Position numbers and translations under genes: made by a program
Shown here: piece after piece, positions 54,101 to 61,303 of the stretch
Position numbering within the stretch: the first letter of the stretch is position 1
Layout: every line of letters starts with the position of its first letter
Source of the DNA: Paenibacillus sp. BIC5C1
GTDB taxonomy: Bacteria > Bacillota > Bacilli > Paenibacillales > Paenibacillaceae
Length of the DNA: 64,000 nucleotides
Assembly: GCF_032399705.1 (NCBI RefSeq)
Contig: NZ_CP135922.1
Coordinates: forward strand, 4,030,001-4,094,000
Direction: 5' to 3'
The notes under the pieces: generated by a model
The model's input: the letters and a program-made list of their open reading frames with translations, nothing else
What the model was told of the DNA's origin: nothing
The model's database searches: none

Positions 54101-55412
54101 TCCAGCTGCTTGGATCAACCCCTAGTTCATTGAAAATACTTGCTGAATCATTCATTCTGAAACCAAAAGCAAATCCTTGTCCGCTAACCAATTTGTCCGG
54201 ATTAACCAGTTTGAAATCTAACGAAAGAGTTCCTTGTTGAATTTGTGGCGAATCCAGATCCACACCTCGTTCACTAGATCCTTTTTTAAGGGAAAGAACT
54301 TTATTGCCCGTAATATCCGTCACAACCGTAGCTTTCAGCCCCGACCAATGGGGTGTATAATTTGTGTCTTCATAATCTTGAACATAATTAACAATGTTTG
54401 CAGGTTTCTCCTTCGTCCCCACACCTTCAATTCGCAAACTTTTGATCGCAATCTCTCCTGTAGCATAGCGCTTATACAGCCCGATCTGCCCTAATCCGGA
54501 TAACGAACTCAATAAATCAGTATTCTTATTGTAATAAGTCACGTCGTCTACAATGATCAAAAGCTTCGTACCATGAAAGCCGATCTGAATGTGATAATCT
54601 GTGTCCATTTTTAGTTCTGGTCCGTCAAATGTTTCCCACTTACTTGTACCATCCGGACTCTGAATAACCCATGTTGTGCCGGCATCATAACGAATAGCTA
54701 CGCCTTGGTTACTATCATTAGATCCTAGAACAAATCCAATATTGCTTTGATTTGTGCTGTTATAACGCATCGTTGTATCTATGATTCCTCCGGAGAGCCA
54801 GGGAGCCTTATCCCATGTGGCTATAGCTCCACTGCCACCCAGATTGTTAATTGTTACTGTCAATCCATTGTTTACTGAAGTTGTTCCATTTCCTTTGACG
54901 AAAGTCATGGCTTCCGGTTCCATAGACTGATAGTTGTTTGTGTAGGAAACAACCTCTTGGCTACTTGGAACATTATTTTTTAATTCATCCAGGAATGTAC
55001 CTATATCTACATTTCCTGTTGTTTCCTTACTCTTTTCAAGAACCGTGACTGCAGCTTCAGCTTTAATACTCGTTCCCTCTACAGATCCCTTTACGGTAAA
55101 TGTCCCTACCTGCTCATAGTTAGAAGATTCGATTGAATCCCAGCTCACCATGACTTCTGCGGTAGTGCTGTCACTGTATACTGCTTGTATTACTGATGGG
55201 ATTACTGGCTGCTCATCAACGAATGTTTCAACATTAATCGGAGGAATGCTTTCGATCGTTTTTTCCTGTGACACAATCGGCAAATCATCAAGTTCTTCTG
55301 AATTAGCATGAGCAGTATTGCTTGGGAGTACCATCAACTGACTTGAAGCAACCAATAAAACCATCATCCAAATCCATAATTTGAATATCATTTTATTATT
55401 TTTGCTGAGCAT
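48162..55412 (-). CDS. SLH-anchored endo-alpha-N-acetylgalactosaminidase, GH101
   Basis: A 2416-residue surface enzyme that would cut intact Gal-beta-1,3-GalNAc (core 1) from Ser/Thr of O-glycoproteins. Order: signal peptide (cut after Ala36), Ig-like (Big_4) at about 52-125, five tandem 170-residue jelly-roll lectin-like modules (150-1040), GH101 beta domain and TIM barrel (1040-1710) with nucleophile Asp1465 in FYYVDVYTGND and acid/base Glu1491 in GTEFSGP, two galactose-binding-like domains (1720-2086), a second Big_4 (2095-2166), a Gly/Asn/Thr/Pro linker, and three SLH motifs (2231-2416). The start ATG follows AGGAGG by 9 bases; a longer frame has no site. It is last in the importer/GH112 operon, 34 bases after GH112. 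Confidence 0.92.
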   Translation of the reverse strand: MLSKNNKMIFKLWIWMMVLLVASSQLMVLPSNTAHANSEELDDLPIVSQEKTIESIPPINVETFVDEQPVIPSVIQAVYSDSTTAEVMVSWDSIESSNYEQVGTFTVKGSVEGTSIKAEAAVTVLEKSKETTGNVDIGTFLDELKNNVPSSQEVVSYTNNYQSMEPEAMTFVKGNGTTSVNNGLTVTINNLGGSGAIATWDKAPWLSGGIIDTTMRYNSTNQSNIGFVLGSNDSNQGVAIRYDAGTTWVIQSPDGTSKWETFDGPELKMDTDYHIQIGFHGTKLLIIVDDVTYYNKNTDLLSSLSGLGQIGLYKRYATGEIAIKSLRIEGVGTKEKPANIVNYVQDYEDTNYTPHWSGLKATVVTDITGNKVLSLKKGSSERGVDLDSPQIQQGTLSLDFKLVNPDKLVSGQGFAFGFRMNDSASIFNELGVDPSSWIPESNTGWGDKQEIPYPIQGRWNNLMFNFNGKKITVFLNKKRIGDISFEQYSEAAGRFGLRIRSTVELQIDNVQYTNQIIEPKQIAQYSNDFEDGIKGTWTGADSTIITEGSNRVLRLSNIKDNVMNLDAPSLQSATYMLDVKPATTDIGFVIGEGAIVKYEGTKWVLLNKDGTSTDFVISDAMEFNPLPNTWNKVGLQYSDHSVILSINGATLHANLPAGQQFGEGSFGIVAQNYMYIDNIVFTEEFLDMNTSSPHAGKLRYEEYYEGDPIVNWEGFKDTPQVANGYLQGMFDAGTAAVNKDVNPVPNGIYQVKMQADGAAGITLGNIVIYEESPGNWKYKLEGSNDALAIGATTALASGKEYTLRVEMIENKLGLYVNGIRVGSVNVTGYTPGSFGIYNSATHAIQAKIDAITAEEVRVYAPDYNVQNWGPLDNSKPEVLAGGNSQIQLNMPGVSLAVDKDSPKFNDQLLNFDFNTNVSAGADGGRYGFIVRGSAADKYVGVVHDINGKWKVTTSNGNEISFPNTYQMQANTNYHIELRLVGTTVSLNITGPDGVVTDMGSISEESMAVVPGWFGVRSWYGTKQMTLSNLKMVELESLPKLKLAQETDTIEKDGLSVTIYKDFPGIVEYQVDHHTLQADVEQTNSVKINNKDYVPRTVSKKENASTYQYTMTFDEIGVVIDGHLEAKANNVVRFEMDKISDGPDFLVRSIQMNNALIHVNSSMKDASYAWSKSNGEWHGVSEELVDDMSLMKQSGSTGVTMAMVSGDGLAASAEDNVMSGGNKLIITTEKKTLVNKITVKPGSWTYRHLQSSETEELPWYEVVVTGERNNDDKTDWQDAAVAYRTEIYNEPFGAQDMKNNMMYIAFNFASQANDPFLNSLDTGKVLYNFTDGFGQMILHKGYQAEGHDDDIPSYSNIGVRQGGLDDFNYLIDEGDKYNLHVGVHLNATEYHLDANELDYSNLTGATDGPKLDRLSKGWDWIDTAYYVDQTKDVLSGELKSRLTNLYNLTKDANNPKDPVLDFYYVDVYTGNDYNAYKLLQYANGLGVKVGTEFSGPIEPGVDFVHWGPDLGYPNKGNKSILSRMVKNNLDIFVGNALFKGQKIPGVTTWGDSKPDIQQGVTVFFNEVLPTKYMQHFGVLKYEEDQVTFDHDVVSKRNKSTGMIELTKNGKLISSWKDTGTTTDESVRHTGEANSLIPWVWDIKANQTLGVNDGAKLYHWNTTGNTTTWQLTDEFKDVKQFNMYELTQQGKVLVDTLVARNESLTITKAKKNTPYVLYPASADALTLVPNAGNWGEGSLIKDFAFNSEKFNVPGSWTVDDPANITIKTVQGDTEYDITKEMNKSNWNRYAEVGSDSGVISQEINGLQPGQDYTVGVWTQTEKGRKSSLQVTVNGQTYSNDVTGQDGIHKSSFKYVDTKWQRMNVEFKVPVGIHSATVKLVADPGAGTVQFDDVRIWKHTTVEKDPANKGYVVYEDFENVYEGWGPFEYGGGDRKIHIATDQSNKQDNNPVVSASENKVGPVMTWVLDGENSLKVNETDVGKLIKTNESSVKMEPNTEYDLGFIYTLEKYAGYEVSVQSRSTGEIVLKEALSTLPNPGNKAGEDGGYIRFQKKFITGAQHDYQVIFKMVSKGAGNPTSDYAFILDDFYIKEKLAVSIVSIENVQVETEAGSRPILPSQVTVTLSNDTTENATVVWEAIDPSLYAQAGSFQVKGAVNGTDIKAIATVKVKAKDSSNPGTNPGTGTNPGSNPDTGSNASTGTKPEIQPNPGTGTNNGSDQDNQTGTKPDTGNTKPKAFLDTVGHWANKEIEALVSKGIIKGMNDQKFAPDLTINRSEIAAMLTRALGLKVDGSSSFKDVTEDKWYKDDVRAVANAGLFKGYAGNLFEPMKPLSREEMAVIIVRTLEMKGRLPEASNTTQMVLSKYKDADKAGIWSREALAICIELGLIQGTPDHKLNPKRNLTRAEAAVLLSRLLTYCQTD

Positions 55413-55446
55413 CAAATCATTCCTCCTACAATAGAATGCTGGATTT

Positions 55447-57621
55447 TTATATTTCGTACCACTTGATCTCATTTGCATCCAGCTTCAGTGAGAAGCTGGA
55501 GCCATCACCGCGGTAAACGACGGTCTCCTGTGGCTCATACGTATTATTCACCACGCAGTATTTGCCCTTTTCCACATAAGCATGAACCTCAACATTATAG
55601 TTCTCACTGAACCAGCTGTTCAGCTCCTGATCGCTGCGGGCGCTCCAGAGGATCGCACGGTACAGCAAGCGGCTGTTCTCGAAGCTGTATGGTAAACCGC
55701 TTATATATACGCTTCGCCCGTCACCGAATTCGTTCACCGCGAGTTGGACTTCCTTGTCCGTTTGACGGAGAATCGTAGTGCCTTCAAGGGCAAAAATATT
55801 TTTTTTGCCTTCTCCAAAGTCGATTTCCTTGCTTCCATCCGGATTGGTTTTACAATCTGCCGTAATGAAATGTTCATGCTCATCCCAGTTATATTTGTCA
55901 TAACCTAACGTAAAACCGCGTTCTTCCTCTACACCGAGAATATTGGCCAGTTGGAAAAAGCGCCCGTTCGCTTGGTGTGCTGTGGGTTCGCCAACACCGA
56001 TAAAGCCACCGCCTTCATAAACAAACCTTTTTACAGTGGTAACGATATCCGTATCCAGCCACCATTCTCCGCCCGTATAGGCCGTATCTGCATCTCCGAC
56101 GTTTAATATGACGTCAATATCATCCAGGACGGAAGGGTTTTCTTTGATATCGTCGAAGCTGATGAATTTTACATCAAAAGGTGCGCCAGAAAGAGCTTCA
56201 ATAATACCGGCATAACTGTAATTTTGCTTGTAATAGAGTGCATGATGGACCATATGGTTGCCCCAGGCCCGCATTTTGCCCCAACAGTTAAGCACGGCTA
56301 CCGACTTGATGCAATACGGCGTCGTTCCCTGTACATTGTCATAGAGCGTACGGAACTCATCCGTAACGCTTTCTACATATTCAATAAACTCGGGAAAATC
56401 AAGGGCTAGCTTAAGATATCCGCCGTAGCCAATCCGATCGATCGGTTTGCGGAGAATCGCACGTCGCGCGGTGACCCAATTTACTTTGGCTTCCTTTACA
56501 GGGTCCCCGCCTGTATGAAAGGTATCCGGGAAAAAGTAAGGTAAGAAACGGCCTTCCGTATATTGCACGCCTGGGATATCGCTGATCAGTCTTAGTGTTG
56601 AACCGTTACCTACACTGCCAACTACGGCATCCAGACCGATTGATGCAAATTCCTCCATGAAAGGCTCTGTGCCGATCCAATGATCACCCAGGAACATCAT
56701 GGCCTCCTTGCCGCATTCATGGGTAATATCGACCATTTCTTTGGCAAGCCTCGCCACTTCACGGCGCTGGAATGCTTGAAAATCACGGAACTCTTTCGTA
56801 GGAATTCGATAGGTGTTGTTGTAGTAACCTTGGTCGATAATAAATTCAGGTCTGAATCGGTAACCGATCTCTTCCTCAAACTGTTCGAGGATATAAGGAC
56901 TTACTGAGGCTGAATAGCCGTACCAGTCCACATATTTTTCACGAGCGAGCTCATCAAAAACCAAGGTGAATTGGTGGAAAAAGGTTGTATACCGAATCAC
57001 ATTGACATAAGGATGATCTTCGATAAAATTGCGGACTCGCTCCATCGTGTACTTACGAGTCTTCGGTTGACGAACATCAAAGGTAATTTGATGCTCGACA
57101 TCTTTCCATTCATTGGTGACCGCATTGTACATATGAACCGGATCCCACATAATATAAGCCAAGAAACTAACGGTATAGTCATGGAACGGCTGGGTTGTGA
57201 TGGTCACATCACCGATTTTGTCGTCATAGTTCCATTGTTCGGTCGGAACAACCTCGCCGGTTGTACGATTGATGACTTCCCACCAACGCTGAATATCATC
57301 TCGACAATTCACTTTGAGCATGTCGACATAAATCCCCTTCATAAGGGAAATGGACATGCTATCGCCTTCAGCCGTATGAATGGGGGTCATCAAATACATT
57401 TGTTGAATCTCATCAGGGTTGGCATTTGCCCATACGTTATCCTTGCGGGTTGTATAATAGGTGGAATAGACCTTGGCATCGATATCCCGCAGCTCGGCGG
57501 GAAAGTCGGTTCCATCACAGTCGCGCACAGCGTCGGCTCCCCAGCGTTTCATGATCTCCAGGGTTTGCGGAATAACGTCTAAATCAGTAGGGATCGTTAC
57601 ACGTCCTCTTTTGGTACTCAT
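55447..57621 (-). CDS. 1,3-beta-galactosyl-N-acetylhexosamine phosphorylase, GH112
   Basis: A 724-residue cytoplasmic GH112 phosphorylase, which splits galacto-N-biose (or lacto-N-biose) with phosphate into galactose-1-phosphate and GalNAc (or GlcNAc). Full-length for the family. The TIM barrel shows FFHQFTLVFDELAREKYVDW, IIDQGYYNNTYRIPT and MFLGDHWIGTEPF; Asp313 in the last motif is at the place of the general acid known in the bifidobacterial enzyme. The C-terminal half holds a Rossmann-like domain (GGGFIGVGEPTAHQ). The neighbouring GH101 makes galacto-N-biose the expected substrate; preference for it over lacto-N-biose cannot be read from the sequence. AGGAG precedes the ATG. Confidence 0.93.
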   Translation of the reverse strand: MSTKRGRVTIPTDLDVIPQTLEIMKRWGADAVRDCDGTDFPAELRDIDAKVYSTYYTTRKDNVWANANPDEIQQMYLMTPIHTAEGDSMSISLMKGIYVDMLKVNCRDDIQRWWEVINRTTGEVVPTEQWNYDDKIGDVTITTQPFHDYTVSFLAYIMWDPVHMYNAVTNEWKDVEHQITFDVRQPKTRKYTMERVRNFIEDHPYVNVIRYTTFFHQFTLVFDELAREKYVDWYGYSASVSPYILEQFEEEIGYRFRPEFIIDQGYYNNTYRIPTKEFRDFQAFQRREVARLAKEMVDITHECGKEAMMFLGDHWIGTEPFMEEFASIGLDAVVGSVGNGSTLRLISDIPGVQYTEGRFLPYFFPDTFHTGGDPVKEAKVNWVTARRAILRKPIDRIGYGGYLKLALDFPEFIEYVESVTDEFRTLYDNVQGTTPYCIKSVAVLNCWGKMRAWGNHMVHHALYYKQNYSYAGIIEALSGAPFDVKFISFDDIKENPSVLDDIDVILNVGDADTAYTGGEWWLDTDIVTTVKRFVYEGGGFIGVGEPTAHQANGRFFQLANILGVEEERGFTLGYDKYNWDEHEHFITADCKTNPDGSKEIDFGEGKKNIFALEGTTILRQTDKEVQLAVNEFGDGRSVYISGLPYSFENSRLLYRAILWSARSDQELNSWFSENYNVEVHAYVEKGKYCVVNNTYEPQETVVYRGDGSSFSLKLDANEIKWYEI

Positions 57622-57635
57622 CGTTGAAAACTCCT

Positions 57636-57818
57636 CTATTTATATTTTCGGTTATATAGCCACAGCAGACCAATCAGCATAGCAAGCCCAAGCAACATCA
57701 GACCCAGTCCGGGGGCTCCAATGTTCTTTTGGCCGATAATTACCAATCCAATACCGACGATAAAAACAATCAGCATCAACAAATTACGCAAATAATTCTT
57801 TGTAAAGTCTTCCATCAT
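57636..57818 (-). CDS. two-helix membrane protein, 60 residues
   Basis: A 60-residue protein with two membrane segments (about 12-30 and 33-53), joined by a GAPG turn, and short charged ends. It lies 6 bases after the permease gene and 14 before GH112 with the site AAGGTG upstream, so it is within the operon. I do not recognise it. Position in a sugar importer operon suggests a small accessory to the permeases, but that is a guess. Confidence 0.7.
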   Translation of the reverse strand: MMEDFTKNYLRNLLMLIVFIVGIGLVIIGQKNIGAPGLGLMLLGLAMLIGLLWLYNRKYK

Positions 57819-57824
57819 CGCACC

Positions 57825-58718
57825 TTACCCTTTCAGCCCGCCCATTGTCATGCCTTGGGTTAGCTTTTTTTGTACCAGAATATATATAATCAAGGTTGGA
57901 AGCATGACCAGCACCAGTCCTGCATACATCTGACCATACTGAACAGCGGATTTTTGCGCTGCCATCAGGTTCATTAAGCCGACAGGCAATGTCTTAAGGG
58001 TGGGTTTGGTCAGGAGTGTCATGGAGATGATATATTCGTTCCAATAGGACAGGAAATTGAACAGAATAACCGTTACGATGCTGGGTTTGGCCATAGGCAT
58101 GATGACTTGCACCATAGTACGGAAATAGCCAGCACCGTCCACCGAGGCCGCTTCCTCAAACTCTTTGGGCAGCGATTTAAAATATCCCGACATGAGATAG
58201 ATGGTGAATGGCAGGGCCATCGCAGCATATACCACTGCAAGAATAAACAGGTTGTTCAGCAAGATGGGGTGCCCCAGAATGCCGCGGAGCATCTTGTCGC
58301 CGTTGTTAAGCATCAGAAAGATAGGAACAATGATATAGTTGATATTAATAAACAAACCCGCCATAAACATCATATTCCAGAATCCGTTCCCTCTAAATTT
58401 AAAACGAGAAAGCACATAGGACGCAGGCAATGCCACCATAAGCAGAAGCACCAGTGCGATTACCGTCACCAATACGGAATTGAGCATAAAAGAACCCATT
58501 TTGGCCTTCAGCCATGCATCTGCAAAGTTCTGTAGATGCATCCCGGCGGGCAGTGTCCAGGGGCTGCCGTAAAACTCACTATCTTGTTTGATCGAGGCCA
58601 TAAATGCCCATAGAACTGGAATGAGGATGAGGATGGCTAAAGCGATCAGTATAACGTAAATGAAGCCCTTATATAATTTGTCACTAACACCTCTCCGTGA
58701 GCGGTTGTTTGTATTCAT
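57825..58718 (-). CDS. ABC sugar importer permease, MalG-type, galacto-N-biose operon
   Basis: A 297-residue MalG-type permease with six membrane segments (first at 16-36). The EAA loop reads EEAASVDGAGYFRTMVQVI, and the chain ends in VQKKLTQGMTMGGLKG, the usual MalG-family tail. It is encoded 11 bases after its partner permease. It belongs to the shorter CUT1 class, unlike the LplC-type permeases elsewhere in the window. The cargo is predicted to be the disaccharide released by the GH101 enzyme. Confidence 0.92.
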   Translation of the reverse strand: MNTNNRSRRGVSDKLYKGFIYVILIALAILILIPVLWAFMASIKQDSEFYGSPWTLPAGMHLQNFADAWLKAKMGSFMLNSVLVTVIALVLLLMVALPASYVLSRFKFRGNGFWNMMFMAGLFININYIIVPIFLMLNNGDKMLRGILGHPILLNNLFILAVVYAAMALPFTIYLMSGYFKSLPKEFEEAASVDGAGYFRTMVQVIMPMAKPSIVTVILFNFLSYWNEYIISMTLLTKPTLKTLPVGLMNLMAAQKSAVQYGQMYAGLVLVMLPTLIIYILVQKKLTQGMTMGGLKG

Positions 58719-58729
58719 CTTGTCCCCTC

Positions 58730-59623
58730 CTAAAATTCCAAATGCTCTCGTCTGGTAACTGCGTTTAGGATCCCAGCAAGCGCAAACGAGAACAGGAACA
58801 CAATTACACCGATGGCCATCCCATAGCCATAAGAGGAATTAGTATAAGCTTCTTTATACATATAACTAAGGAACACTTCGGTGGCACCGTCGGGACCGCC
58901 GCTTGTCATCGTCATTACGAACAAAAAGCTCATGTTAATCGTACTGATGATGAAAAAGGTGAGCGTCGTCCGTATGTTCGTCCAGATTAACGGGATGGTG
59001 ATCTGGAAAAACTGAGCCATTCGCCCTGCCCCCTCAAGTCCTGCCGATTCATATAAGCTCTCTGGAATGTTGGCCATACTAGCCATATACATCACCATGT
59101 AATAGCCGATCGCCTGCCAGATCATCGCGCCTGCAAGACTGAAAATAACCACTTTCTGATCTCCTAACCATAGGACGGGCTCTGCTTGTAACCCGCGAAA
59201 CAGCTTTAGTAATGAGTTCAAAAGCCCGCTGTTCGGATCGTAAATCGCTGAGAAGATCGCACTGATGACAACCACAGACAGAATGTTAGGAATATAGAAG
59301 ATTACGCGTAAAAAGTTTTGCCCCTTGAGTTTTTCACGTGTGAGCATCGATGCAAACAGAAGTGCCAGAGCAAAGGTCACGATTGTAACAAGAACAATGA
59401 GCAGAACACTGTTTTGAAAGGTCTGATAAAACTTGTCGCTATGAAACAGCTTATTGAAATTCTGCAAACCTACGAAGGTTTTGTTATCGGTATAGCCGCC
59501 CCACTTGTACAATGACATCCGAAAGACATCGATCGTAGGAATAATTAAAAAAATTGCAAAAAGGAGGACGGCAGGTGCTAGACAGAAGAAAATAAAACGT
59601 GCTCTTCCTTTTTTCATATCCAT
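58730..59623 (-). CDS. ABC sugar importer permease, MalF-type, galacto-N-biose operon
   Basis: A 297-residue CUT1 permease, with first membrane segment at about residues 9-29 and EAA-like loop LYESAGLEGAGRMAQFFQI. The ATG at 59623 follows GGGGGGAGAG by 8 bases; the longer frame starts inside the stem-loop region and lacks a site. It follows the binding-protein gene after a 94-base gap containing a strong hairpin. Confidence 0.9.
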   Translation of the reverse strand: MDMKKGRARFIFFCLAPAVLLFAIFLIIPTIDVFRMSLYKWGGYTDNKTFVGLQNFNKLFHSDKFYQTFQNSVLLIVLVTIVTFALALLFASMLTREKLKGQNFLRVIFYIPNILSVVVISAIFSAIYDPNSGLLNSLLKLFRGLQAEPVLWLGDQKVVIFSLAGAMIWQAIGYYMVMYMASMANIPESLYESAGLEGAGRMAQFFQITIPLIWTNIRTTLTFFIISTINMSFLFVMTMTSGGPDGATEVFLSYMYKEAYTNSSYGYGMAIGVIVFLFSFALAGILNAVTRREHLEF

Positions 59624-59649
59624 GACTTTCTCTCTCCCCCCAAAGGTCA

Positions 59650-59686
59650 GATCATGGTGGTCAGCGCAGTTCCGCCCACCATGATC
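59650..59686 (-). other. intra-operon stem-loop between binding protein and permease genes
   Basis: GATCATGGTGG (59650-59660) and CCACCATGATC (59676-59686) are perfect 11-base arms with a 15-base loop. There is no run of T after it, so it is less a terminator than an RNA-stabilising or partly terminating element, a common device that yields more binding protein than permease. Confidence 0.6.
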
Positions 59687-59717
59687 CTGATACATGATCA
59701 GGGCCTCGGCCTCTTTA

Positions 59718-61076
59718 TTATTTCAATGCTCCCCGCAAGGCGTCGCTTGCTTTAATGATTCCCTCAACCCACTGCTGCTGTGTTTTAGCACCTGTTACAA
59801 GGGAGTCAATGGAAGCAAACACTGCATCCGATATATTCACCCCTTCGACAGGGTCTGTTGTTGCAAATGCACCCATAGCAGCCTTTGCACCATTGTCATA
59901 GATGCTGTAGAAAAGCTTGTTGTCTCCATCCAATTTGTCGGACATACCTTTGATCGGTTGAATCGCGCCAACCTTTGAAAAGATAGCTGCTGCCTCATCG
60001 GAATAAAGATAAGCAATAAATTGTTTTGCCAGATCCGCGTTTTCCGCTTTGGCAGGAATCCAAATTTGTTCGAAGAAAGTATAAGAATAACGGTCTCCAC
60101 CGTCTTTTATTGCTGGAAGAGCTGTGAAACCCCATTTAAAGCCTTCTGCTCGCGGAGCTTTGCTCATTTCGCCAACAACCCAAGTACCGTTAGGCATGAA
60201 GAGTGCTTTATTGTCCAGAATTAGTTGTTGGTTTTTGGTAAAGTTATCTTTGTTGGCATTTGCGGGAACCGTTTTTTCCGTGTAAGCAGCCAGTTTACCG
60301 ATCAGTTCGACGGTTTGTTGAGCTTCTGGGCTTTGCCAAATGCCCTCGTTGTAATGTGTTACTTTGGTGAAGAAATCCGCGCCGCCCACCTCGTTGAGCA
60401 AGGCATAGAAGAAAGAGTCAAAGTAACCTGAAGTCGGATAAGCAAATAGTGAAATCCCCTCGGCTTTAGCTTGATCACCTAGAGCCCACATTTCGTCCCA
60501 AGTTGTAGGAACTTTCCAACCTTTTTGTTCAAACAATCCCTCGTTATAGAACAGACCGGTTGGGCTGTAGAACATAGGCATCAGATAGGTCTTTCCATCG
60601 TTATACGGATTCGTGATCGTTGTATCAGTGAAACCTGGAATGAGCTTATCCTTGACGGTTACACTTTCGCCGGGTATGGTCATGGACAGCACATCTGAAA
60701 GGTCAGTTAGGTTATTATCCTTTACAAAGGTTTCAGTCAAGCCCTTCGGCTGGCCCGTGGCCAAATGGATAACATCAGGAAACTCACCAGATTTCATGCT
60801 GGGCCCAATGACATCTTCAATATTTTTGTCAATCGTCGTTTCGACTTTCACACCAGGGTTGGCGCTTTCAAAGGCAGCCGTAATTTCCTTCCATACATCA
60901 GCTCCGTAAGCGGTTTCCAAAGCAGCTAGCTTAAGAGTACGTTGTTCCGTAGACGTTGCCGAGTTTGTGTTGGATGAATCCTTTGTTGAATCGGAGCCAT
61001 TTTCAGAAGAGCTGCCGCAGGCTGCCAAGCTAAGAGTCAATGCTGCCGTGATTGCAAGGCTAAAAATCTTTTTCAT
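59718..61076 (-). CDS. ABC importer substrate-binding lipoprotein, galacto-N-biose operon
   Basis: A 452-residue CUT1 binding lipoprotein with signal peptide, lipobox SLAAC (lipidated Cys20) and an Asn/Ser/Thr-rich linker, then the two-lobe fold (LKLAALETAYGADVWKEITA; FYSPTGLFYNEGLFEQKGW). It is the first gene of the operon, downstream of a cre-like site. AGGGGGAATGG precedes the ATG by 10 bases. The partners are the two CUT1 permeases; the GH101/GH112 context points to galacto-N-biose, but binding has to be inferred. Confidence 0.9.
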   Translation of the reverse strand: MKKIFSLAITAALTLSLAACGSSSENGSDSTKDSSNTNSATSTEQRTLKLAALETAYGADVWKEITAAFESANPGVKVETTIDKNIEDVIGPSMKSGEFPDVIHLATGQPKGLTETFVKDNNLTDLSDVLSMTIPGESVTVKDKLIPGFTDTTITNPYNDGKTYLMPMFYSPTGLFYNEGLFEQKGWKVPTTWDEMWALGDQAKAEGISLFAYPTSGYFDSFFYALLNEVGGADFFTKVTHYNEGIWQSPEAQQTVELIGKLAAYTEKTVPANANKDNFTKNQQLILDNKALFMPNGTWVVGEMSKAPRAEGFKWGFTALPAIKDGGDRYSYTFFEQIWIPAKAENADLAKQFIAYLYSDEAAAIFSKVGAIQPIKGMSDKLDGDNKLFYSIYDNGAKAAMGAFATTDPVEGVNISDAVFASIDSLVTGAKTQQQWVEGIIKASDALRGALK

Positions 61077-61107
61077 AAATCCATTCCCCCTATATTTATT
61101 GATTGTT

Positions 61108-61121
61108 CGTAACCGCTTACA
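61108..61121 (-). promoter_or_regulatory. cre (CcpA-binding) site
   Basis: On the minus strand TGTAAGCGGTTACG matches the cre consensus TGWAANCGNTNWCA in all but the last base. It lies 31 bases before the binding-protein start, so glucose-type repression of the whole operon is expected. Confidence 0.6.
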
Positions 61122-61180
61122 TCCTTCTCGCCTTTCTAATTTATCTTAACGGCCTCTTTATATCTACATACATGTTGTCG

Positions 61181-61208
61181 TTGATTTTATATATCTTGCT
61201 AATATAAT
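61181..61208 (+). promoter_or_regulatory. sigma-A-type promoter of the divergent AraC gene
   Basis: TTGATT (61181-61186), 16-base spacer, TATAAT (61203-61208), 95 bases upstream of the AraC gene start, in an AT-rich gap. Confidence 0.45.
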
Positions 61209-61303
61209 AAATTTATAAATTAACAATTTTTTCAGAGCATAAAACGTTGAAATTGGTTTAACTGTTTTTCACTTTATGAGATTGAGGAAAGGACGGATTG
61301 CTG

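Noticed and set aside
56971..57582. 203-codon open frame on the plus strand
   Set aside because: Antisense to the GH112 gene; the minus-strand protein has clear family motifs throughout.
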